Source of the DNA: Chrysomallon squamiferum | Lineage: Eukaryota; Mollusca; Gastropoda; Neomphalida; Peltospiridae | NCBI GenBank assembly: GCA_012295275.1 | Contig: CM022672.1 | Location: 6,931,593 to 6,993,592 of the forward strand | Direction: 5' to 3' | Length of the DNA stretch: 62,000 nucleotides | Shown here: in pieces, positions 52,201-62,000 of the stretch | How the letters are laid out: every line of letters begins with the position of its first letter | Position numbering within the stretch: the stretch's first letter is position 1 | Program-made: the position numbers and the translations under genes | Notes under the pieces: generated by a model | What the model saw: only the letters and a program-made list of their open reading frames with translations | What the model was told of the DNA's origin: nothing | The model's database searches: none

Positions 52201-54988
52201 GTTCTGTTGAACTTTATAATATTATATAATATTTGATACTAGAATAAATCCTATGTCTTGGTTGGAAGGAAATGTAACCTCTACATTTAAACAGAAAAGT
52301 AATCAGTTTTATTTGAGAAATTACTAACCAATAGCTAAGCTGTCTGAGAAACATTATTAATATCTATGATTTACCATTGATTCACTCTATTTTCTGATCA
52401 AGTTAAATTTATTTAAAAAAAAAAAAAAAAAAAAAAAAATGTGATTTTAAATATTTTTATTAGTATAATAAATAGTAAACAAAAATAACAATTTGCATAG
52501 TTAAATGCATGTATGTTAATTATTTTTTCTGTGGATTCTGTGACTCAAATGAGAGGTATCTTTCCCACAGAACATGCTTCAAATTGTAAAGGGTTTTTCA
52601 AGAAGAACATTATAAAGTTCAGCCACTGTCAAACATGCAAAATGAAAAAAAAGAAAAATGGTTATGTTTCTCAGTGTGCATTGATTCAGCAGCTAACTGA
52701 CAATTTGTAGATATTTTGCATACATAATTATTCACATTTACATTTCTTTTTTTTTAAGTGTTCATAAATGCAATTTTGTTTCAATATTTCATTGTTGTTT
52801 TTAAAAACTTTATCTCTTTCTATTCTCTGATGGATATATATATATATATATAATGATACTGGACAAACACGTAATGTTACTGGATATTTACAGCAATCCT
52901 GCATGAAAAACAAAATAGAAAAAAAAGAATAAACAGAGAAACATACCATGTGTAAAATCTAACATCTTGTTAGTGCTGTTTACAATGCAGTCAACTTTTT
53001 CTTTTGTGATGTCACCCTGTTTCACTGAGAGGAAGACAGATCCAATTTTCAGACTGTCACTAAGATCAGATTTGGAAACAACCTGCCAATCTCCATCTAA
53101 TGAAAAAAAAAAAAAAAAAAAAAAAATCCTCCAAAAAACAATAAGGATAATAATAATAATAATAATAATAAATTTTAAAAATCTCTTATGTAACTGAACT
53201 GAGATAATATCATATTAAAAATGATGGACATCAAACTGAATGGTAACTTCAAATTGAATAGAGAAGAAATACAGAAAATAATTGTCTTAAAATTATTTTG
53301 TTTTGGATAGGAAAGCATAAAACCATTATAAAAATATTATTTTGATGTTTTCAAATGTCAGTGAATCAATTTTTTAAATAATTCATTGGAATCTACTAAC
53401 ACAGTTAAGTTGTATTAAAACTAAAAGCATTTTCTCATTTTATTACAAATAGTAAAAAAGCAACCACTGACAAATACATGTACCTGTTTCCATGGCAACA
53501 AATTTTCTATCTTTTCGATTTATTTTGTTCTGTGAAGATGATTGCCCAGATGAACTAGAAAGCACATCTTTAAAGGCCTGCCAATAAGCAACACCATATA
53601 AAAATATACAAAAATATAACTTTGGTCAAAATAATTGTGTTAAAATAAAGATAATAATAATTGTTACAAATAACTTTATAAATCTGGTTACTGTCCAGTA
53701 AAAACTAAAGTGTAAAGTATATTTTTGAGCAGCAATCCACAAAACCTTTTTAATTTATCACTGTTTGACATTTCCAGTGTCCCTTATTCCTTTCCAGCAT
53801 TTCTGCAAACTGTAAATATTTTTAATTTACATAGACATTAAATAAAAGATTAATTTTTTTTTGTTGCCTTAGAAATTTCTGTTGCATCCAACTAAACTAA
53901 AAATGCATATATGTGTCTCTAAACAGAAAATGAGTGGAATCTTTACCTTTCTTATTTAAATTCTTTGAGTTAACAAGGAGGAAATACATTTTTGTTTTTT
54001 AAACATTAATAAAGTGAAGTTCACAGAATTGCACTATAACAGTGTCTGCAAAAGTGCATTATTGATTTTGAGTACACCAAAAACTAAGAATTATGTAAAA
54101 TCAAGCATATTATTTTATATTTAGATAGTTATTACCATTTTGTATAGAATGTATGAATGTATGACTGAGATGTAATAGTAACTTTCTTTTATTGAACTCT
54201 CATTCCGATTTTGAAAAACAAGTCTATTTAAGCACATGTTGGAATAAAAATAGATTTACCTGAACTGTTCTTGTATCCTTAGGATACACAATAATGTTTA
54301 CATCCCTCAAAGGTGAAGAAGAACATTTATGTTCAAATTCCTTAACAGATGTTTTAAAACATTTGGCCACAACATCTCGAGGATAACCCAGATTTCCAGT
54401 TCCCAAAGCAGGAAATGCAATACTATTACATTGTGCCTGTGAAGCTTTTTTCATGCAGTCAAAAATCAAGTTAGAGAGTACCTGAAAATATAACTAAATT
54501 CATTACACAAAAGCAACTATTTCTTAATATTTTGCACAGTCAATAACATGATAGAGGCATATGCTTAATTTACATATTTAATTATTTTTCACATGCTGTA
54601 AATGAAGTTGAAATATGTGGTATTATAATCATAAATTACTTCAAATATTTAATTTACAGATTATAATTCACCTGTTCTCCAGTTTGGTCATTTGTCCAAT
54701 TTGGCAGACATGTATGAAACACTTTCTGGCACTTCAGATTTCCTCCTGTAGTTACAGCAATCTCTCCAGGCTGGATACCTTTTGGATAGTTTCCTCTACA
54801 TTCACTTTGCAAAATCTGACCTCCTTTTGCTAGAATAGTTTTAGAAACAGCACCATTTTGTAAATCCAAGTTGTTGGAAGTTGTGTTAACAATGATGTCA
54901 GCCTTCAAACAAACAAAGATTACAGTAATGTTCAGTCTGAGATATATATATTTGGCAAAAACAGGTAATTGGTTCTATATATATATAT

Positions 54989-55020
<32 letters not shown>

Positions 55021-58000
55021 GTAGTATAAATATTGGTGTCAGAAAATATTTGATTCTAAACTGTTTCCCTTAGAACATGTATAACTAGTGTCAGAAAATA
55101 TTGATTCTCCCTAGAACATGTATTCATTCCCCCTAGGAATACCTCAGATGTATTTCTGTATTCTGTTTGTTTTAATTACTGTCACACTGTGACTCTGTTG
55201 AAACTAAAAATACCACTGAAAGAAAGATTACAAAAACAGATTTAAAACTGTAGATACATGCAGAAGATACAACTGGGGATACAATTGACTGGGTACATGA
55301 TTACTAGTCCTATATTACAAATAGGGATATTCTTATTCTTTGTAAATGAAGGTGAAAACATTCATCCCTAAACCCATTTTTCATTGATAACTCTTTTATT
55401 ATTTTTAATCCTATTATAGGTCTATGCATGCCCTCTCTTTGAAATATATTGCTTTGTGTCTCAGTCTTTTAATTAAAGTTCTACAATAACAGAACATCTG
55501 ATGTTTTTGTCAAAACGTCTGTACCTAAGTTGCTTGTTTGACCCTGAAGTGTCAAAATATGTCCCTTGATGAAATCATTCATTTTGATGTACACCAATGA
55601 TTATGATGATGATGATTAACTAATGAAGCAGTCCAGCTAGAAATGCCATAGGTATTCTCATGTTCTCAAATTGGATAAACATGCCTTGTAAACAGTTTGT
55701 ACTATCACTGTTAAAGTGGTTGAAAAGGGTTTCTGAATACATAGAGCACAATGTTGTGTTATTATTGAGTTCATAAAACATAAAGACTTAGAGGAAATCA
55801 GATAAAGTTACAAGGAAATGCCATGTATATTGTATAATCAGCATGCTAAGTTATGTGATAGTCATAGTTCCATTCTGTGTAAAAAAAAAAAATTGAGAAA
55901 TTTTCTATTTTATCTGAAAGAAGCAAAGGGCTTTAAAATCAAAATTCATGATGTCCTTTATGGTTTTTTTTTTGTAAATAAATTATATATATATATATAT
56001 ATATGAGGGCATTATATGTTAACTGTGCAACCAGCAATCGCTGAATAACAGCTTGTCTCTTAATCATATGCTCATCCTGTACACATACATGTAATAAAAG
56101 TATATTATTCTGCAGAATAACCATTCTCATCTATTTATCATTTAACATTAAAAAAATCAGAAATTTAAAGGAGGAAAGTTATTCAGGCCTGGATAATCTA
56201 TGTTCACCTTTGTGCAGCTTATGACTTCCTTTTTCTAATTCTTAATTCCAGTTATCAAAACACACAGGACAGTTAAGACACTGACATAAAAATATTGAGG
56301 AAAATAAGTATAAAAAAAATAATTTTATCCACATTTGAAAATTTCACCCAAATTCTATTAATTAAAGCATTGGTAACCAATAGTTCCTCCATGTTTGGGG
56401 GGTGGAACAAATATTTGGGGGAATAAATGTAGTTTTACACCAGCTGCCTTCATGGCACTGCTCATTTTCCCAAAAACATATTTCCAGTAGGGTCTTCTAA
56501 ACAGTTAATAACTATATAGATAACAAAGAATGTTGGACAAATGTTGCTGGACAGAACTCACTGAACAATTGCTCACTCAATAAAATATAACAGACCACCA
56601 AAATGTTAAGAAAGATTTGAAAATATAGGTGACTAAGAATTAATTTTGTTATCATATTTATTTTATATTTATCTGAGATTCCCAGTCCCACTTGACCATT
56701 TACAATACAATAACCTGAAATAAAGTGTTATTGATAAAAAAAATCAGCAGTTGTATTATCAATTGTCCCATTTCTCACTTTGTTGGTGAGCAACTGTCTA
56801 GTGAAAAATTGTCTGGTACAGTATTGCCTGGTAAGAAATTGTCTGTACAGTTTTGAAGAACTTGTTTTTGTTTTTACAGGTTAACATTGTAGTTTATTTA
56901 CTGTTAGGTCAGCTTTCAATATAATTTCAAAATAAATTTTATATCAATGGTTATTATATCTTTATATTTGAATGTTTTTACCTATAAATAAACACCCAGT
57001 TCAGTTTATCAAATTAAAACTTGACCACAGTTTTTAATGTTGATATAAAAAACAAATACAGTTCAGGTAACAATCATTGGGTAAATATTCAGATGTTAAT
57101 TTGTTTTAAATACTTGAAATATAAAATAAATAAACATAGTAGAAACACAGATAACAATGATTGAAGGTTTTGACTGTTCATAAAATAACCAAATTGATTT
57201 AAATATTGTATAAAATAAAGAAAGAAAGGTAACATTGGTTGCCATGTTTTCAAATATTCAGGGGAATGATGTTAATTTGTGTTTAAATACTGAAATATAA
57301 AATAAATAAACATAGTAAAAACACAGATAACAATGATTGCAAGGTTTTGACTGTCAGAAAAATTATGTTAAATTGAGTTTAAATACTGAAATATAAAATA
57401 AATAAATAAAATAAAAACACAGATAACATTGGTTGCCATGCTTTCAACTGTTCAGGGGAATGATGTTAATTTGTGTTTAAATATTGAAATATAAAATAAA
57501 TAGAGTAAAAAGACAAATAACCATGGTTTTAATGTTTCAACTGTTAAGACGAATGATATTAAATCTTTGCTTAAATGTTGAAATGTAAAACTAAAGAAAT
57601 ACAGTAAAAACAGTGAAAACAATGGTTGCAATGTTTCAACTATTAAGGGGAAAGATATTAAATTATGTGTTTAAATATTGAAAAATAAAATGAAAAAATA
57701 TAGTAAAAACACAGATAACAGTAATTGCAAAGTTTCAACTAATTAGGGAAATGGTGTAAATTCTCTGTTTAAAGCTTTGTGTTAAGTGACTTCACTGCAA
57801 AACAGCACCTAATAGAGTGTAAGTAAGATCACACAAAACAAAGCTAAAATCATCAATAGCTGTTCTTTGTTTAGTCCACTGAGTGAATAATATTCAGCAT
57901 ATTTATTTTAGTAATTATATTCTCTATTTAGTTGTATCAATAATTTGTTAGTTCTCTGTATAACTGTCTTTTGGGAGGACACTTCTAAATCTGTCCATGT

Positions 58001-58636
58001 GTGTGTGTGTGTGTGTGTGTGCGTGTGCGTGTGCGCTGCAGTCAAAAATATCACAGTGAATACTAAAATACTAATTTTGGTTCATGTGTGTGAATGTTTG
58101 TGACAGTCACAGTGATTCTGAGTTTCTATGTTACACCCATCTCTTATTTAGGTAGACATTTTAGGTAGAAACCCTGTATGTAATAGCTACTAACCATTTT
58201 GTAATGTAACAGAATATTACACAGAGTTAAATTTTAAGGTTACATAAAACTGTAGAGAATTCAGATTCATAATATTGTTTGTTATATAGTAATAAACATT
58301 TATAGTATTTTCCTATAGGTGACATTTCTGCATGTGATTTTTTTTCACATGTGACTGAAATAGATGACATATATACAATTATTGAAAGATGAAAAAATGG
58401 CACTTATGTGGTTCAATAAATCTTGTTGCAAATATCTAAATATCATTTTTGAATTTCACTTAAACTATGCTATGGAACTTTTGTCCCAATTTAGTATTTA
58501 TTACAACCAAGGTAAAGAGATCTTACCTGCTGTTTTGCAATTTCACCTTTAACAAGATGGATGTTAATTGTTGATGATTTGTGGGTTGACGGTGACGTTC
58601 TGTCTCCTACAAAATAATAATAATAATAACAATAAA

Positions 58637-58683
<47 letters not shown>

Positions 58684-61600
58684 CAACAAAAACAAAATAA
58701 TATAAAAATAAACAAAAAGAAGAATACACATTAAAGGATTTGGTGAGAAAAAAAGTCTGCTGATTAAAACAAGAATATGTAAAAGAACAAATCCAATTTA
58801 TTTTCTAAAGCCATCTTTAAAATATTGCACTTAGTAAATCAGTGTGCAGTTAAATATCAAGCAATAAGTACAACACACAAAGCTGAAATTTTATGCCAGA
58901 ATCTTTACAAATCTTTTTTATGAATCTATCATTACACACAGACTTGGATGCAATACTGATATGACATTGACACAATGCGTGAAATTCTTACGTCTGAATC
59001 CATCAATATGAAACAATTGTAGCATAACAATGACACTGACATGAAATATAGTTTTATATCAGTTTATTTTGTCAATGAAATGATTTGAATATTTATTAAT
59101 ACCAAACAATCCTGTCCACTGCACAAGACAGTGTACAGAAAAAACAGGACTGGAAAAAACATCATCAAAAATAACAAAGCAGAAACAAAACAGGCACATG
59201 GATAAAATGGCAGTATGGAAATAGAGAAAATATTGCAGCCATTATTTGAAACATTATTACTATTGGTGTGACTGGAAATAGAGAAAATATTGCAGCCATA
59301 TTTATAAAAAATTATTACTATTGGTGTGACTAGGAATGACATCCTTAAATCCTCAGTTATATTCATTCACATTTACCTTCTCTTTCATGCAATGCTTATT
59401 GACTGTGTACTTGATATTATGTGGCTTTTAACGGATTTATACAAAAAAGTATAATATAATTCTATAACCATCACTGAGTAGATGTACTTAATAATTCAGT
59501 TGAAAAAAATAAATTAATTAATGGATATAGACAAAATCACATAAAACAATAAAACAACAGCAAAATTGATAAAGTAAATAAAAAACCCAATAATAATAAA
59601 GAATTCATGAAAGTTTAAGATTAAATTTAAAATAAATGTAAATTTATTTGAGATAACTTTGTTAAATGTGCATTAAAAAATATAGATTATTCCACCTAAT
59701 TTTTATTAGAGTCTTAAGACATAGATAATCTGTGATGTATTCTGGTGACTTCTCTTCAGTATCATCTAATGTATTGAAATAAATATTGTAATTAATAATA
59801 AAAACCAATACACACACATAAACGTCTCATCATACTTAATTACACTCAGAAATGCTTTAAGATTAACGACCTACAATTTTCACAAATTCATAGAGCTTTA
59901 TTTACTGGGTTCTATTATTTTACTCCTCGTTTTCATATAGCTACTGTTTCAGTGTCATTTATTTTCAATTTTTAATATATAAAATACTGAAAACTGAAAT
60001 TTGCTACAAAATATGTTACATTTTTTAACTAACTCAAAAAGAAAATGAGTTGGCTGTGGATGACTTAATCAAGTCCTATAAGAATTCTGAATTATATTTC
60101 AAATTCCATTCTTACATGTAACCCTAAAATACCAATAAGTAAATATAATAATGTTAAAGGAGAAATTTCTCTACCTTAAAATACTGAAATGAAGACAGGT
60201 TTTAACTATTAACTAAGTGTATAGCTAAGGAAAATGGTTTATATATTTAGATGTAATCGTATTAACCTCTTTTCTTTACAGGTGGTTTTGTAAATGAGTT
60301 TCCATCCTTCATCTGTTCATTATGTCCTCCAAACACCTGCTTTCCAGCTGACATGAAAAACTTGACTGTATTTATGCTTGAGTCTGTCAGATAAATTTCA
60401 TGAAGACTGCTTGTTGGAAAGTCTTTGAAGTGTTCTTTTATGGCTTCAACAATAGCAGCTGTTGCTTTATGCAGAGGATAGCCATATATTCCACAACTCA
60501 AGGCAGGAATTGCAATAGAGTGACAATTGTTATTGTCTGCAGCTTCAAGACTGTTGAAAATAGCTTCTCTCAGAGTTTCCTCTTCATTTTTGTGTCCCCC
60601 TGACCACACAGGACCTACAGCATGGATGATCATTTTACATGAGAGTGAACCAGACTTCGATATGGCAATATTCCCAGTATCAACATTTCCTTTGTTTCTA
60701 ACATAATTTCTGCACTCATCTTGAATAGATTTTCCGCCTTAAAAAGGAACAAAATAAAATTAAGCCATATTATTTTAGAACTAAACCAAAATTACATAAA
60801 AACCATTTTTATGTGCTTAAATCATTCAGTTTAATTACAGTGAGACTTCACTAATCCTAACTTCTGACTAATTTAATCTAAATTAATATAATTCTGTACA
60901 GAAAGGTAATAATTATTGTAATTATCTACAATTTAAAGAAAAGCAAAGAGAGAGATAATACACTGAAGAAATCATGAAACTTTAACAATTTGTGTAAAAC
61001 TCACTGTTCATTTAAAAAAAGCTTAAAAATTATTTAGAAAAATTCTAAAAGAAATAATATTCTGTACCCATCTTCAAAATAAAAATGTGAGGCAAAAATA
61101 CATGAAATAGAAAATTCATTTAGTTTGTTAGCCATAAATTTGGCATTGTATCATCAGAACAGTTTTTCAATAAGAAGAAAATAGTTTGTTAAAACAGATT
61201 GTAATAATTGGCTATAATAGTCAGTGGTATGTTTATACTACAGTTGATCCTACTGACATCAGTGTTTTCAAATTTTGTGTTTAATGAGTTTATTAAACAC
61301 AGCAGTCCAAATTCAAATTCCTAGGTTAGTGGAAAATATATTTGTAGAATATTGCTTGTTTTCATAATCAGACTTTTTCAGATTTAATACATTCTTTTAT
61401 AAATTTACAGAAAGGTTCATTTAAATACAATGATTGTAATGATGTTTCGTGGTATTAAAGGTAAAGTTCAATGAAATTAAAGCAGATAATTAGAAATATT
61501 TTACCTCTGTCAACAATAGCTTTGGCTAAACCACCAATGTGATCCAGTCTTTCATTAGCTGCATTTACAATCACATCAACTTTCATTTCAGTGATGTCAC

Positions 61601-61999
61601 CTTCAACAAAAAACAGTTGTCGTTGTCCTGGCATGATGCAGTTTCCTGCAACCTTCACACCTTTACCTGCAACTGCTGTAGATTCCATCACACGCTTATT
61701 TCCAACAGACATTTTTTCACTGCTGTCAAAGGATTTTTCAATAATGCATTTTTTGATTTTTCCAAGCCGTTGATGAACTGAATTCCTTTCTGTGACTTTA
61801 AGAGTTTTTGAATTCCAAGCCTCTTGTGTAGAAACATTCTGTGATTTATCTTACTGGCCAAATCTTCTAAGGCTTTCATTGCTGCATCCATTCCAAACTT
61901 TGTAGCATTTATCGTAAACTGCTCTCCTGTTTTAGAATAGCTAATCTGCACTTGAAGTTGTTTTAAATTGTTTGTGATTTTGCTGATGTTTTCATCACA
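45963..61999 (-). CDS. PARP14-like macrodomain mono-ADP-ribosyltransferase (5' end outside window)
   Basis: Minus-strand exons: 61999-61505, 60737-60267, 58606-58527, 54902-54672, 54481-54260, 53577-53484, 53096-52947, 50814-50749, 50149-49967, 49629-49438, 49026-48851, 48563-48149, 47027-46876, 46667-46496 and 46249-45963 (TGA). All have GT-AG borders and continuous phases. Domains in order: macro 1 (GDITEMKVDVIVNAANERL, GGLA, IIHAVGPVW, PALSCGIYGYP), macro 2 (KGEIAKQQ, ADIIVNTTSNNLDL, FPALGTGNLGYP), macro 3 (KQGDITKEKVDCIVNSTNKM, FPALGTG), a KH-like segment, a WWE domain (MVQWYYTEVDQQG, YIIDFNTMEEYP) and the PARP catalytic domain (LWHGTSSDAIVSLNTHGF, GDGVYFAVNASYS, TQAYPDYLITF). His and Tyr of the triad are present. 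The third position, Glu in polymerases, is Met in PGMFIIF, so mono-ADP-ribosylation is expected. Human PARP14 has the same macro x3-WWE-PARP order and acts in interferon and macrophage signalling. In the first exon the frame of LASKINHRMFLHKRL must shift at the A6 run (61749-61755) to reach KKCIIEKSFD, one base short. An AATAAA-type signal lies at about 45811. Confidence 0.9.
54970..55020. repeat. (TA)n-(CA)n microsatellite in the PARP intron
   Basis: Short TA run then about 32 bases of CA, in the 3.6-kb intron between macro 2 exons (58527 to 54902). Another TA run at about 55985-56005 and a GT run at about 57998-58030 lie in the same intron. Confidence 0.9.
57050..57770. repeat. About 95-bp satellite array in the PARP intron
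   Basis: Units contain ACACAGATAACAATGATTG, then TTCAACTGTT, then ATGATGTTAATTTGTG, then TTTAAATACTGAAATATAAAAT. The ACAGATAAC-type mark recurs at about 57146, 57228, 57321, 57417, 57510, 57607 and 57712, so there are about seven copies with 82-105 bp spacing. Confidence 0.8.
58615..58690. repeat. (TAA)n microsatellite next to the macro 2 exon
   Basis: TAA repeats begin 8 bp from the acceptor of the 58606-58527 exon and would form much of its upstream intron end. Confidence 0.9.
59218..59333. repeat. 57-bp direct tandem duplication
   Basis: GGAAATAGAGAAAATATTGC...ACTATTGGTGTGACT occurs at 59218-59274 and again at 59275-59333 with a few differences, inside the PARP intron between 60267 and 58606. 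No other feature is seen in this intron. Confidence 0.9.
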
Positions 62000-62000
62000 A

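Overview
The window looks like nuclear DNA of an invertebrate animal, most likely a mollusc and perhaps a cephalopod. It is AT-rich, its genes are split by canonical GT-AG introns, and it is full of CT/GA, CA, TAA and CATA microsatellites and decayed transposons. The taxon is inferred from this style and from the gene families. No marker gene proves it.

Layout. (1) 1-1938, plus strand: 3' part of an uninterrupted ORF for a STELLO/DUF288-like glycosyltransferase-family protein, open to the left edge. (2) 3221-9443 plus and 16154-22244 minus: two complete 13-exon animal haem peroxidase genes facing each other tail to tail. I reconstructed every exon. Phases match throughout, ten of the 13 exons have identical lengths, and the predicted proteins are 603 and 609 aa with signal peptides. 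Both keep distal His, catalytic Arg and proximal His but lack the two acidic residues that bind haem covalently in mammalian peroxidases. (3) 12479-15657, between the peroxidases: a DNA transposon with long terminal inverted repeats and a broken PIN-like/CXC-type protein gene. (4) 23.0-23.8 kb: a 5'-inverted LINE tail with a 32-bp perfect hairpin. (5) 24.1-27.2 kb and 40.8-46.2 kb: two copies of the 3' end of a PARP gene. The left copy carries an orphan last PARP exon, and the right copy has its 3' flank repeated in tandem. (6) 29.6-37.4 kb minus: a decaying glutamate-decarboxylase-like gene. (7) 45963-61999 minus: most of a PARP14-like mono-ADP-ribosyltransferase gene with three macrodomains, a KH-like segment, a WWE domain and a PARP catalytic domain. 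It is open to the right edge and has one apparent single-base frameshift in its first visible exon.

The peroxidases are secreted oxidative enzymes and the macro-PARP is a probable intracellular antiviral or stress factor. Both families belong to innate defence in animals, but nothing in the sequence shows they are co-regulated. The most unusual points are the peroxidases without ester-linking residues, the TIR element whose coding tail lies inside its own inverted repeat, and the duplicated PARP last exon with a phase-compatible acceptor 19 kb downstream of its parent gene. I did not find a clearly new multi-gene system.
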